From NCBI GenBank assembly GCA_963680875.1, contig OY804588.1:77152829-77216828 (forward strand): DNA of 64,000 bases, in the 5' to 3' direction. Position 1 is the first letter of the stretch. The number at the start of each line of letters is the position of its first letter. The notes beneath the pieces were generated by a model, which saw only the letters and a program-made list of their open reading frames with translations, was not told the DNA's origin and did no database searches. Both the position numbers and the translations under genes were made by a program. Below, piece by piece: positions 23,378 to 34,963 of the stretch. Origin of the DNA: Bathymodiolus brooksi. Taxonomy: Eukaryota; Mollusca; Bivalvia; Mytilida; Modiolidae.

Positions 23378-23595
23378 GGGCCGTCGTGGTCGCGATCGTA
23401 TGGTAGTTGGATTAGAGTTCGAATCCCACTTAGTCGAGGGGTACTCTATACAACATTATATGATAAAGTGTGTAAGTGACTTGCGGCAGGTCGGTGGTTT
23501 TCGCCGGTTACTCCGGTTTGCTCCACCAATAAATCTGATCGCCACTATATAACTGAAATATCAGTGAATGCAGCGTTAAACACCATAACCAAGCC
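23378..23595 (+). mobile_element. tRNA-headed SINE, family C
   Basis: Head GCCGTCGTGGTCGCGATCGT, box B-like GAGTTCGAATCCCAC, then GAGGGGTACTCTATACAACA, CTTGCGGCAGGTCGGTGG and the common end GCAGCGTTAAACACCAT. Confidence 0.85.
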
Positions 23596-23689
23596 AATTT
23601 AAGCAAACCACATCCATCATAACATTGTGAACCATTTAAGCCTAATGACAACCCTTAAACAAATTCCCAACCATCATACCAACGTGAAC

Positions 23690-23850
23690 ACCTGAGTTCA
23701 ACCCCAGTTTTTAGAGAGGTTTGTGTTGCTCAATCTTCAGTTTTCTTTGTAGTATTTTGTGGATCATTGTTCTTTTTCCTTTTGTCATTTTATTGTTTGT
23801 TCTTCCATTTACTCTTCTTATTACCCCTTTAGTATCATCCATCTGTTGGA
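23690..23850 (+). repeat. Dispersed repeat F, copy 2
   Basis: CCTGAGTTCAACCCCAGTTT, GTGTTGCTCAATCTTCAG and TTATTACCCCTTTAGTATC match the other F copies. Confidence 0.75.
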
Positions 23851-23851
23851 G

Positions 23852-24040
23852 CCTGGGTGGCTGAGTTAGGTCATTGGATCTAACAGCTCATACAAGCCTA
23901 TCACCAATACGGCGTGGGTTCGCGCCCAGCTTTGTAAATTACAAAAAAGAGTGCACTCAACTCGCAGCCGTAAGTGATAAGGTTTACCAGTCGCCATGAT
24001 ATAGCTGAAATATTGATGAAAGTGGCGTTAAACACCAATA
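23852..24040 (+). mobile_element. tRNA-headed SINE, family B, internally deleted
   Basis: Clear tRNA(Ser/Leu)-like head: box A GGGTGGCTGAGTTAGGT, box B GCGTGGGTTCGCGCC. The middle (about 80 bp including the TACTCCGG core) is missing. It ends GTGGCGTTAAACACCAATAA followed by ATTCA repeats. Confidence 0.85.
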
Positions 24041-24319
24041 ATTCATTCAAATTCTTCAATCTTTTCATAACAACTGGTCACCTATGAGCATTCTAATCCG
24101 TTTGGAGTCACAGTTCAGCAGACCAATCAGCGAGGAGCTTACTAGATCTTTAGGTATCAAGACTTTAACAATTCAAAGAGCTGTTGTCTGATTTGTCAAT
24201 GTATTTAATTATCTTGCATATGATTGGACGGTCAAAGATGAATGAAAAGTTACATGGTATGACCCCAAACAGGTGTTGTTAGATGTAAGTGTACTGTCAA
24301 TCATCAATGCTACCCAATA
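24041..24319. other. Intergenic, nothing recognised
   Basis: No feature seen. Confidence 0.3.
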
Positions 24320-24790
24320 AACCATATATCTGATCACATTACCATATATGCTATATATCTGACCACATTACCATATAGCCTATATATCTGATCACATTTC
24401 CATATAGGCTACATATCTGAACACATTACCATATAGCCTATATATCTGATCACATTACCATATATGATATATATCTGATCACATTACCATATAGGCTATA
24501 TATCTGATCACATTTCCATATAGGCTACATATCTGATCACATTACCATATAGGCTATATATATGAACACATTACCATATATGCTATATATCTGATCACAT
24601 TACCATATAGGTCATATATCTGATCACGTTACCATATATGCTATATATCTGATCGCATTACCATATATAGCATATATTTCTGATCACATTACCATATAGG
24701 TCATATATCTGATCACGTTACCATATATGCTATATATCTTATCACATTACCATATATGATATATATCTGATCACATTACCATAAACAGTA
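24320..24790. repeat. 29-bp tandem array
   Basis: About 16 units of CTGATCACATTACCATATA + GGCTATATAT with small variants. Contains regular TGATCA palindromes. No spacers and no CRISPR-like features. Confidence 0.95.
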
Positions 24791-24794
24791 TATA

Positions 24795-25610
24795 CGTGCA
24801 TTCACCATGTACACGATTCTACATTTTAAAACTAACATCCCCAACACACACCTCAAATTGCACATGATAATTCACCATGTTCACCATTCTACATTGAGAA
24901 CTATCATTCCCCCCACACACACACCTTAAATTACACACGTTCATTCACCATGATTACGATTCTACATTGGAAATTATCATCCCCCCACACATACACACAT
25001 CTTATAATACACACGTTCATTTCCCATGTTTACGATTCTACATCTTGAACTATCACCCCCTCACACACCTTAGATTACACACGTTCATTCACCATGTTTA
25101 TGATTCTACATCTTGAACTATCGCCCCCTCACACACCTTAAATTACACACGTTCATTCACCATGTTTACGATTCTACATCTTGAACTATCATTCCCTCAA
25201 ACACCTTAAATTACAGACGTTCATTCACCATGTTTACGATTCTACATCTTGAACTATCACCCCCTCAAACACCTTAGATTACAGACGTTCACTCACCATG
25301 TCTACAATTCTACATCTTGAACTATCACCCTCTCAAACACCTTAAATTACACACGTTCATTCACCATGTTTACGATTCTACATCTTGAACTATCACCCCC
25401 TCAAACACCTTAAATTACACACGTTCATTCCCCATGTTTACGATTCTACATCTTGAACTATCACCCCCTCAAACACCTTAAATTACACACATTCATTCAC
25501 CATGTTTACGATTCTACAACTTAAACTATTACCACCCACCCCCAACCACGCACACCTTAAATTACACACCCTAATTCGCAATGTTCATGATTCTATTTTA
25601 GGCGTATTAT
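24795..25610. repeat. 68-bp tandem array, block 1
   Basis: About 12 units of a 68-bp repeat containing TTCATTCACCATGTTTACGA, TTCTACATCTTGAACTATCA, CCCCCTCAAACACCTTAAAT. The first units (TACACGATTCTACATTTTAA) and last units (ACCCACCCCCAACC) match the first and last units of the array at 26930. Confidence 0.93.
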
Positions 25611-26000
25611 CTATATTACAAGCTTAAGATTGTCATTATGTTATATATTTGTTTTTTAATCTAAATATTTAGCATCAAATATTATAAATTGTGAATTAAT
25701 ATTACCTGCCACCTTGCCAGTCAACCATATATCATTATAAACTGCAATTGTTGGTTACCATTAAAACAACATTCGACAAACACGTTTATCAGATATAAAG
25801 ACTAAAATAATCGTCGTCCGTGTTCTGTTACATAGACCACAACTTCAAACAATAATAAGTATATACAAGTTGTATTGTTGTTAAAACAAGGACCTGTCAA
25901 ACAATTGTTATAGTATCTTGATGGTCTGTTACGTTTAATGTATAATGGTATTGTAATACAACGAAATATGTCTTTATAAAACGTTGTTTTTGTTATAGCT
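25611..26000. repeat. Right flank of duplicated block 1
   Basis: Homologous to 27770-28320 after removal of the palindrome there: AATATTATAAATTG, AGTCAACC, GACCTGTCAAACAATTGTTA, AATGGTATTGTAATACAACG. No coding potential. Confidence 0.8.
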
Positions 26001-26037
26001 TTTGAACGAATGTACCCATGAGCATTGTGCACCTTTG

Positions 26038-26105
26038 TTATATTTCTGTTTCCAAATTGAAAATTTCAAACTGAAATTTTCAATTTGCAAACTGAGAAAT
26101 ATAAC
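26038..26105. repeat. 68-bp near-perfect hairpin
   Basis: GTTATATTTCTGTTTCCAAA...TTGAAAATTTCA is followed 3 bases later by its reverse complement TGAAATTTTCAATTTGCAAA...GAAATATAAC. Possibly a small foldback element. Confidence 0.85.
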
Positions 26106-26459
26106 ACATTTACTCAATAGCGAGCATAACCACCACGCTTACGGCAAAGCTCACGCTCTCACATATTCATTCCGCGAACTAGCCGATGAAGCCTATCTTG
26201 TGGGAATCACAGTCATGCTTCCAGAAATGCGTTTGTTTTTTTCAGCAATATTTTGACATTGTGGATGGCGTTCGTTCACGTTGAGTTCGATTTATTTTAA
26301 TTCGCACCTGCGTATTGTCCAACATATTATTAATTGTTTGATGTTGAGCGTACCCGATAACGGTTATTTCAGAATGTGTCGTGCGAACTGAATTTGATAT
26401 CAACGTTTTCGTAACACCATTCCAAAGTGAGTTCATGTATTCATACATATATAAATACT

Positions 26460-26700
26460 CGCATTGTCTCTTGACATATATTTTTCCTGAAAATATATGG
26501 ACAACCTTCTATCGACCTTGACTTTTGTAATTTGTCGTCTACCGGTGACATAGATTAAAAGTAATTCTGGTGCAATTGACAACTGGTTATTGATTAATTT
26601 TACGATTTGTTTGTGACATTTTACTTTTTATCTTAAGTGGCTAAAATCAAAATGCCATTAAATTGAAAATCATCAATAGCTTAATTTCAACACCGTTTAA
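26460..26700. repeat. Dispersed repeat R, copy 2
   Basis: Matches 10660-10890 (TTTGTAATTTGTCGTCTACC, GGTGACATAGATT, ATTTTACGATTTG, CAAAATGCCATTAAATTG). Confidence 0.65.
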
Positions 26701-26929
26701 TTATCGATGAATTGCATTTCCATTCCTGAATTCCTTTATCACACGTGATAAATTGTTTAGAAAATATTATTACATATCGCATCGTCCAGAACAGTACAAC
26801 ATCTATAATATGGTATATATGTAGCTACAAGATTAACACAGATAGAAAACACATCAATAACACAACATATCACCACCCCTTAACAGCATACATATATAAT
26901 CCCCCAACCACATACACACACCCTTACCT

Positions 26930-27138
26930 TCAATTACATACGTACATTCACCATCTACACGATTCTACATGTTAAGCTAACATTCCCACACACACACACC
27001 TCAAATTGCACACGATAATTCACCATGTTCACCATTCTACATAAGGAACCATCATTCTCCCACACACACACCTTAAATTACACACGTTCATTCACCATGT
27101 TTACGATTCTACATTGGAAACTATCACCCCCCCCCCCC

Positions 27139-27171
<33 letters not shown>

Positions 27172-27775
27172 CCACATACACACACCTTAAATTACACACG
27201 TTCATTCCCCATGTTTACGATTCTACATCTTGAACTATCACCCCCTCACACACCTTAAATTACACACGTTCATTCCCCATGTTTACGATTCTACATCTTG
27301 AACTATCACCCCCTCACACACCTTAAATTACACGCGTTCATTCACCATGTTTACGATTCTACATCTTGAACTATCACTCCCTCAAACACCTAAATTACAC
27401 ACGTTCATTCACCATGTTTACGATTCTACATCTTGAACTATCACCACCTCAAACACCTTAAATTACACGCATTCATTCACCATGTTCAACATTCTACATT
27501 GGGAACTATCATTCCCCCCCCCACACACACACATACATCTTAATTTGCATACGTCCATTCACCATGTTTACGATTCTACATCTTGAACTATCACTCCCCT
27601 CACACACACACAAACACACACACCTTATAGTACACACGTAATTCATCATGCTCACGATTCTTTATCTTGACCTATTAACCCTTCACCCTCTACCCCCCAC
27701 CCCCATCCCCAAACCACACACACTTTAAATTTCACACCTTAATTCACAATGTTCATGATTCTATACTCGTATTAT
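26930..27775. repeat. 68-bp tandem array, block 2
   Basis: Second array of the 68-bp unit seen at 24795, with CA-rich and poly-C expansions (27126-27162). Unit order at both ends matches block 1, so the array was duplicated as part of a larger segment and did not arise independently. Confidence 0.92.
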
Positions 27776-28330
27776 CTCAATTCTAAAGCTAGAGTTTTGT
27801 ATTATGCTTTATCACATATTTTAGTGAAATAACAACCGCATTTACATGTGTAATGAAAGCATAATTTTCGGCGTGTTTTTTGTCCCCAGGGCAATAACAT
27901 TTTACGAGGGCAATAACATGTTATCTGTGGGAAAATATGTGATAAATAGATAAATGCATGGCCTTTTTCATATTGCCCTTGTCATCAGCCCTTGATTGAT
28001 ATCGTCCCTTGGGCCGATATCAAGGTATTCGGGCTGATAACAAGGGAAATATGAAAAAGGCCATGTATTAATCTATAAATATATTTGTGTTTTAATTGAA
28101 ATATTTAACATAAGATATTATAAATTGCGAATTAATATCACCCGATATCTTGACAGTCAACCTAAGATCATTATAAACTAATGAGTATATACAAATTATA
28201 TTGTTGTTAAAGCATAGACCTGTCAAACAATTGTTATAATATATATATGGTCTGTTATGTTTAATACATAATGGTATTGTAATACAACGAAATCTGTTTT
28301 AACAAAACGTCTTTTTGACTAAATCAGAGA
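27776..28330. repeat. Right flank of block 2 with inserted palindrome
   Basis: Flank homologous to 25611-26000, interrupted by an insertion at about 27840-28080. Within it 27953-28071 folds on itself: ATGCATGGCCTTTTTCATAT...GCCCTTGTCATCAGCCC faces GGGCTGATAACAAGGGAAAT...AAAAAGGCCATGTAT. A repeated GGGCAATAACAT lies beside it. Block 1 lacks this insertion. Confidence 0.8.
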
Positions 28331-28489
28331 TCGGGTCAGGAAGGTTAAATTTCTACATATATCAAATATTGTGCTTGATTTGTTGTTCTATTTAAACCAG
28401 ATTCTTGTATTAAGAATGATTGTTTTATAAATACTTCTTTCACTGTTTGCGCATGGGCACTTAAATTCTCATACTTGAACATAGATTAC

Positions 28490-29125
28490 AGATTTAGATT
28501 TAGATTTAGATTAGATTAAACATATTTTATTGCTAAATATCATAACAATTGGATTGGACACAAATTATAACAATTTACAAGAGTCCTCTCCACATAATAA
28601 ATAATTACAATAGTACACGCGTCAGCAATAGTAAAATACAATATACAACATACAACAGTATAAATAAATTCTTTGAAAAATGAAAAATAAAGGAGACGCA
28701 ACAACAACAACACAAAAAACAAAAAAAAAGCATAAAATTATTTAATATAAGCATGCTTTACCATACATGTATCTGAGATGAAATTGATTGATTGATTAAT
28801 TAAACAAATATATTGGGGGGTTGTGATCATAAATGGGTAAAGCGTTTTGTTCTTTTGATTTAAAGTTGTACAAATTTGAAAATTGTTAGATTTTGCATCT
28901 CAGTTAAGGGGTCATCGCCAAAAAGTAGGACTTCAATTTTAAGTTCATGAAGAAAAACTAGTCTTAATTTCAATTCTTTTCTTGCTTCGTTGTAAAGACA
29001 ACATTCTAATATAAAATGAATTGCATCTTCAAATGCACATACAGCCTGGATCATTGAATATAATGTATATATATCAGACTTTTTGACAGTTGGAAAGTGC
29101 AACCATATTTGGCACAACACAGCAG
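28490..29125 (-). pseudogene. Non-LTR retrotransposon 3' end, minus strand
   Basis: The minus frame ending at 28860 carries CAFEDAIHFILECCLYNEAR and LLFGDDPLTEMQNLTIFKFV, the C-terminal Cys/His and helical segment typical of LINE ORF2. It is followed by ~330 bp of 3' untranslated sequence and a terminal (AAATCT)n tail (plus-strand AGATTT repeats at 28488-28512). The first cysteine pair is degraded. The rest of the element is absent, as expected of 5' truncation. Confidence 0.75.
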
Positions 29126-29407
29126 ATAGCAGATCAAGGTCTGTTCACAAATTCTCGAATGAAAAACAAAAAAAAACAGATAAATGTGTATCCATCCTCA
29201 ACAGACATGTTTATGTATATATTACATTTATATAATTTGCATAATATGTCAAGTTACATTTCATAATTGATAATCCACTATTTAAGTGTCATAACTAAAA
29301 TGCTAAAAGTTCAGACATATTACGTGAATTACTTGACCAGAAGCTTTGAAAACAAAGATCGTCGTACAACACAATTAACTCAGTTTTATATGTGTCAGAC
29401 CTTTATT

Positions 29408-29610
29408 TGAAGGCGGTCATGGTCTCTAACGTAAGGTAGTTGGATCTACAATTACAATGTTATCAGGGCCTATCACCAGTAACGTTGAGTGTTCGAATCC
29501 CGTCCATGGCGAGGTGTACTCGATGCAGCATTATGTGATAGAGTGTGTCAGTAACTCCTGGTACTCCGGTTTCTTCGACCAATTAAACTGACCGCCCCAA
29601 TGTGGCATTC
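29408..29610 (+). mobile_element. tRNA-headed SINE, family C
   Basis: GGCGGTCATGGTCTCTAACG head, box B GTGTTCGAATCCCGT, GCGAGGTGTACTCGATGCAG, TACTCCGGTTTC. The common 3' end is partly degraded (GTGGCATTCAGC). Confidence 0.8.
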
Positions 29611-29639
29611 AGCAACATATTACCTAACCTTTAACCCTT

Positions 29640-29995
29640 TTATTAGCTCACCTTGCCAAAGGCAACGTGAGATTTTCCCATCACTTCGCGTCCGTCGTCC
29701 GTGAACTTTTCACATTTTAATCTTCTCCTCTGAAACCCCTCAGCCAAATTAACTGAAACTTGGTATGACGTATCTATGGAAAATCCTTTATAAAGATTGT
29801 TCATTTTTTCTCGATCCATTGGCAAACATGGGCACCACAGGCAATTCTTGTTTATGATTGGCCGATCTTTTTAAATCTTCTCCTCTGGAACCACTAGGCC
29901 AAATATACTGACACTTGGTAGGAAGCATCTATGGCAAGTCTTCTATAAAGATTGCTCATTTCATCCCGATCCATTAACAAACATTTGTTAGCATT
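29640..29995. repeat. Dispersed repeat with GCTCACC hairpin head
   Basis: Starts with hairpin GCTCACCTTGCCAAAGGCAA + CGTGAG followed by CGTCCGTCGTCCGTGAACTT. It then has two tandem halves (29700-29825 and 29870-29990) sharing TTTAATCTTCTCCTCTG / TTTAAATCTTCTCCTCTGGA and ACTTGGTA. From memory this head is a common mollusc interspersed repeat. Its 3' edge runs into a relative of repeat R (to 30080). Confidence 0.65.
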
Positions 29996-30399
29996 TTACT
30001 TGTTTAATTTTAAGTAGCTAAATATAAAAAGCCATCAATTGGAAAATATCAGTAATTTAATTACATCACTGTCTAGTTTAGTAGTTATCCATGTAGGAAA
30101 ACAACTGTAAACATGAATGTTAAGTATATTTATCTATTAGTATTATTTACAAAATGTACTGACTTTCACTTCAAAATACATTAGAATTTTCCTATTAGAA
30201 ACGAAATAATTCTTGAAAGCCATAGTTTGTATAACGTTTAAAAATAGGTAGCATTATTTTCATTTTATTTAGTCATTACTCTTTATTGTAAAATACGACA
30301 TTTTCATTCGGGGAGGGAATCGGACAGCCAAATCCATAATGCCGCATATTATATTGATTTACAAAGTTACTGTAGATGCCCCATTAGAATGGACAGATT

Positions 30400-31340
30400 C
30401 AATATCATCAAGATTGTTTAACCACATTATTTTTAACATATGTATTTTTGAAATAAAAATAAAAAGACATTTGGTGGGTTGATTGCGTTCTTAAATAGTA
30501 CGGGAAGGTTCCGTGTTGGAGTGCCTGTTAATTATATACCAACTTACATAGGTTCCATGATCATGATGATGACGATTGCTGAGTTGGTTAATAAAGGATC
30601 ATGGATCGTTGTGGTCCAAAGTGGTGAATTAACTCCCTCAATCAGGTAGTTATGTTGTAAATCTTAATATTTGTATTTTAAATAATCATAGTCTGCCAAT
30701 CCATGTTAAAACTCACAATGCAGAATATGACTTCCTTGAATTATTTCTTAATTCTCTGTTTAACAACAATAACTCGGCGTGGATTCGTCGGTACATATCC
30801 CCCCTCCCAATAAAAACAATAGAAAACATCAGATATAAAAAGATAAAAATAACAAAAATAATATACACAAGCCGACAAGCTTTTGTTGAATCAATGAGTG
30901 GGGTTTGTCCAAATGGTAAATATGCAGTATTTTTCACAGCTTACACCCAGAGGTTCTGGTGTTCTGGGCGACCCCCAAATACCGGCGGTCTAGGCTTTCT
31001 TTCTCCCTCTCCCAGCCTCCTCCTCCAACTTAAAAAAACACATTGGATCCGCCGCTACCAACATCTATTACTGTCAAGTTACTTGTCATAAGTTCTGTAG
31101 CGAAGAAAAAACAACCCGAAAATCCTGAAGAAAAATAATAAAAACAGAGGGCCGCGGTTCACATACGTACATCGGGGGCAAGCAGGCGGCGTACCAAGTA
31201 TGAAAAATTAAATGTGAGCATAAATAAAGAATACGCGAACATTTGATTAAAAGTCACTATTATGTCAAAAGAAAAACATATATATACTTGCGGCGGGGGT
31301 TGATGGCATTCTTAAAGAGGACGAGAGGGTCCAGTGACGT
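30400..31340 (+). repeat. Dispersed repeat E, copy 3 (longest)
   Basis: Longest copy: it has the left part (ATTGTTTAACCACATTATTT, ACATTTGGTGGGTTGAT), the middle (TAGTTATGTTGTAAATCTTA, GACAAGCTTTTGTTGAATCA) and the right end (ATTAAATGTGAGCATAAATA, GAGGACGAGAGGGTCCAGTG) of the family. Confidence 0.85.
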
Positions 31341-31484
31341 GTAAAATGTTTGTGAATAAAGGATCGTGAATCGTCATTTAACTCCCTTATTTAACACAAA
31401 TCAAGTATTTATGGTGTAATCATTGAAACTGTTTCTTACCTGGTCTAAGTTAAGCCGCAAAAAAATATAGTCCACGAAAATCCA

Positions 31485-31603
31485 ATATGGAAAATAAGGA
31501 TAATAACAAAATTATCGAACTCCGAACAATCTTACAAAGGTAAAGTCAAAACTCATAATTATATAAACAGACAAAATCAGTCAACAACGGGAAAACTAAG
31601 ACA
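31485..31603 (-). repeat. Dispersed repeat D, inverted copy
   Basis: Reverse complement of sequences at 32588 and 47085: read on minus it gives AGTTTTCCCGTTGTTGACTG, ATTTTGTCTGTTTATATAAT, GAACAATC/GATTGTTCGG, TTTTGTTATTATCCTTATTT. Confidence 0.75.
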
Positions 31604-31861
31604 TATTAAGTCAAATCTAATCATGCAAAACTAATTTAAACTTTAAATTTTATTCATAAAAATAATTGAAATATAGAAAATTGTTTAAAATATAACTTTA
31701 TCAAACTTTCATGTAACTGACATGTGGAAAGTAGTGCGATTTATACGTCTAATGCATACGAGGTTATTTGTAGGGGAGCGAGAATGGCCGAGTAGTTACG
31801 ATTGTATTATAAGTGATACAGGGGAGATAATCGATACTCAACTTGTATTATGAATTAGCTT

Positions 31862-32033
31862 AATTTGGTTGCTCCTGCATAAAAGGGCAATGAATAAAGT
31901 AAACTCTAGGCATGGCAGGAAAGGTGGTGTTAATTGAATTACAAAAAACTGTTGTATAAACATGAGAACAGTCGTATATGGTTACACATGTAACTGACTA
32001 CCAAAGCAAAACCACTACCTCACCAGTATAAAC
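31862..32033 (-). repeat. Split direct repeat B2
   Basis: TTTGGTTGCTCCTGCATAAA, AATAAAGTAAACTCTAGG and AGAACAGTCGTATATGGTTA are shared with 32251-32413 in the same orientation. Confidence 0.9.
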
Positions 32034-32121
32034 AAACAGAAAGTCTTACATGTATGTGGTTACAAAAAAAAATTGAATGACTAGCAAAACAAAATTCACT
32101 ACCTCCAGGGAGGGAGGGTGG

Positions 32122-32255
32122 GTAAAATTGGCACAATCAATAATTGATAAAATTTACTAAAAGGGGTTTTCAACACAGACGAATTACCACCACGGTACGA
32201 CTAAATACCGCCACACAAATTAAACAAAATGTAAAACACATGTTTAACCAATTTG
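32122..32255 (-). repeat. Split direct repeat A2
   Basis: AATTGGCACAATCAATAATT, TTCAACACAGACGAA, TAAATACCGCCACACAAATT and AACAAAATGTAAAACACAT are shared with 34964-35097. Confidence 0.9.
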
Positions 32256-32413
32256 GTTGCTCCTGCATAAATGGGCAATGAATAAAGTAAACTCTAGGAT
32301 TGGCAGAAAAGGTGGTGTTTATTGAAATACAAAAAGCGTTAGCATAAACATGAGAACAGTCGTATATGGTTACAAATGTAACTGACTAGCAAAACAAAAC
32401 CACTACCTCACCA
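32251..32413 (-). repeat. Split direct repeat B1
   Basis: Partner of 31862-32033. It joins A2 without a gap on its left side, as in other split-repeat elements. Confidence 0.9.
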
Positions 32414-32587
32414 GGGCGAAGCTCTGCCAAGCAACGAGAGGGAACAAAATGTATCGAAGTTGTAATTCAACTCTATTAATAAAATTGTAGTTTTAAAGAA
32501 AAACAATCTTAAAGATCAAAGATAAATCTGATTCAACCCACCATTTCTTTAGAAATTCCTGAACCAAGTCAGCGTCATTACGGTTTT

Positions 32588-32700
32588 CACAGTTTTCCGG
32601 TTGTTGACTGATTTTGTCTGTTTATATACTTATGAGTTTTGATTTTCCCGTTGTAAGATTGTTGGGAGTTCGGTAATTTTGTTATTACCCTTATATACAG
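32588..32700 (+). repeat. Dispersed repeat D, copy inside the DIRS element
   Basis: CAGTTTTCCGGTTGTTGACT, GATTTTGTCTGTTTAT and TTTTGTTATTACCCTTAT. Inverted relative to 31485-31603 and direct relative to 47085-47190. Confidence 0.75.
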
Positions 32701-32949
32701 TCCAAATTCTAAGAAAAAATACTAACTACTGCTAGCTGTATGATATGATAAACTAGCATTGACAACAGTCTCTACACTAAAATATATACAAGGTATTATG
32801 AAAATAGCATCAAACCAAACATGTGAATTTCTATTTAATACTAAATATACCACAAAATTGCAAAGTCATTTCTACAAATGATGAACCTGATATGAATAAA
32901 CGAAGGTAAGCTGAATTAAGAGAAGGAATTGTGGGCAAAGTTAATCATC

Positions 32950-33942
32950 TTATCTTGACACTGAGAAAAGTGTAGAGGGGGAATGGGCAATATATCCTCT
33001 GTAGCATGATGAAACCCAATGTCCAATAGAGCATATTTCACTGTCTATGCCACCGGAAGATGCTGCAAGCGTTGTTCCACCACGACGTAGGCTGTGAAAA
33101 GAAAACTTTTCTATAGGAATTTGACATTTGATGAATAAATCCCGCAATAAACGATCTATTTCAAGCTTAGAAAAAAGAACAGTAGATCCTTTAGAACCTG
33201 GTAATCCAAAGGCTGATCGCTCTAGCCTTAGCTGGAATTAAATTTAACATATGTGAATAAGCAGTTACCGGACATAACACTGATCCAGATTTGCGTATTA
33301 GAGGAACTTGAAGAATAATATTATGTTTTTGCATCGTTTTCGACCATTTAATGTTAACAATCATTCCTTGAATAGTAAAAAGAAAATCTCCTCGTGTAAA
33401 CTGTTCGGCAGAAGTAAATGACTTCTTTGAAGAATTGGCAAACTGATTTCCTGAGAATGCCGAAAAAAGTAATAAGTATAAGAGCCCATAAAACTGAGTC
33501 AGAAAGGTTCTCCTGATCAATACATTCGTACAATTGAAATAAATGTAACACTAGTAACGGTAAACGTTGATTCGAAATCCTGATATTGAGTTTGTCCAAT
33601 CCAGTAAGAGTTAATTTCACTGAAGGTGAATAAAAGTTGTCAACATTGTGTTTGAAAAGTGTAGCCCAAGCTTTGATTCCAGAAATATAGTTACGCATAG
33701 AATCACTGGATTTAAATTCTTCCAATAAAAAACATGCATATTTACTAATAGTCTCGGGGTCAACTGGGAAAGATGTCGTATCGAAGTTCACACAAAACAG
33801 TAAATAAGTTCTCAATTGACATTTTAGGATTTGTAATGTCCCTGGTCGGAAAGCTGCTTTCTGGACGGTCCTCGTTTTTGTCCTTAATACTTTCCATACA
33901 TATCCCGAAATTATAAGGAAGAATCAATATCAAATGTGTCAT
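32950..33942 (-). pseudogene. Tyrosine recombinase of the DIRS element, frameshifted
   Basis: Minus-strand pieces in order: an N-terminal helical region (33354-33942, with DSMRNYISGIKAWATLFKHN and GLDKLNIRISNQRLPL), a middle region, then the catalytic C-terminus FSFHSLRRGGTTLAASSGG and GHWVSSCYRGYI ending SVSR at 32950. The HSLRRGG box supplies the H-x-x-R of tyrosine recombinases and the final Y is the presumed nucleophile; the first catalytic arginine should lie in the frame-shifted middle. At least three frame changes (near 33780, 33450 and 33170) inactivate it. Such integrases let DIRS elements insert as circles without target-site duplication. Confidence 0.85.
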
Positions 33943-34012
33943 CTGAAATTGTCACATATTCATATGAACTGTTCGGTAACAACTTTTGTAGCTGCCTAAA
34001 AGCAGACGGTAA

Positions 34013-34381
34013 TTATTGCCAACGTGGCAAAATGTCTGGTATCCTGTTATTGACGCCTTGAATGTGAACTGCTTTTAACTGAATGTTATTCTTCGCACAA
34101 GTCATCCAACTATTTCTTGCAATTGACAACATTTGGTTGTATCGGCATCTGCCAGTGTTTAGTAAAGAAACACACGAATAATTGTCACACTGAATTAAAA
34201 TTCTTTTTTCTTTGTAATAATTGCCCCAAGTACGGAAACCAACTAAAATCGCTAACATCTCATAAACTCCTACACGTGTCCCTTCTACATGTTTTGGTAC
34301 GTTGCAGTGAAACACTTGAGTACCAGAAGTTGTATAACAAATTCCTCCCATACCTTGCAAGGTTGCATTCGTAGCAATCAT
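34013..34381 (-). pseudogene. RNase H domain of the DIRS element
   Basis: An open 122-codon stretch. It starts IATNATLQGMGGICYTTSGT (degenerate form of the D-A-S-x-x-G-x-G start: the first aspartate is replaced by N), then YEMLAILVGFRTWG (E of the active site), ILIQCDNYSCVSLLNTG (D) and VHIQGVNNRIPDILPRW (final D region). This is the typical C-terminal RNase H of DIRS-type polymerases. It is followed after its stop by the recombinase frame. Confidence 0.8.
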
Positions 34382-34434
34382 ATGATCAGGTTCACACTAC
34401 TGATGATCTGGAATAGTTGTTTTTCCATTAAAAT

Positions 34435-34950
34435 TATCCATAAACTTTAAAAAACCATAAAATGTCTTTCTTAGCTTCCTTATCTAGATGTATATGGTGA
34501 CCTTTTTTATTCACAGTGCGTAAAAGGTCAAGTAGGGATGATATGAATAAACGAGCAGACTGAATAAAGTCTGCAATATAAGACAGTTTTCCTATGACAG
34601 ATTGTAATTGTTTTTTAGTTACATTTGAGAAAAACTCTCAATAAAAGTTTTCCTAAATGTCCTCTGATCTCATTTAGTTTACTATTTGGAATAGAGACAG
34701 TTGAAGCTACTGTGTCAAATTCTTTCCCAAAGAAAGTAATTTTTGTGGATGGCGCACAACATTTTTCACTCGTAACCGTGAAGCCTAACTTTTCAGTCAA
34801 ATCTACTAACAGTTATATCCATGCACTGCATTGTCTCCCACTTCTGCACACCCAATATCGTCGATATAGATTATACCACTATAACCAAATTTCTGATAAA
34901 TGAACATGAGAGCATTTGTGGTACGCTGGGCCGCCATGGCCTTATTCCAA
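34435..34950 (-). pseudogene. Reverse transcriptase C-terminal half of the DIRS element
   Basis: Pieces in different frames: AMAAQRTTNALMFIYQKFGY then GIIYIDDIGC, which contains the polymerase YxDD motif; LGFTVTSEKCCAPSTKITFF with FFGKEFDTVASTVSIP (thumb side); and QLQSVIGKLSYIADFIQSAR (connection). Stops at about 34805 and frame changes near 34620 break it. The fingers/N-terminal part is absent. Confidence 0.82.
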
Positions 34951-34963
34951 AAGGTATATAAAG

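Noticed and set aside
24320..24790. CRISPR-like array
   Set aside because: The 29-bp units are contiguous with no unique spacers, and the genome is eukaryotic.
34117..34374. Plus-strand ORFs opposite the DIRS coding region (also 34625-34903)
   Set aside because: Shadows of the RNase H and RT reading frames on the minus strand.
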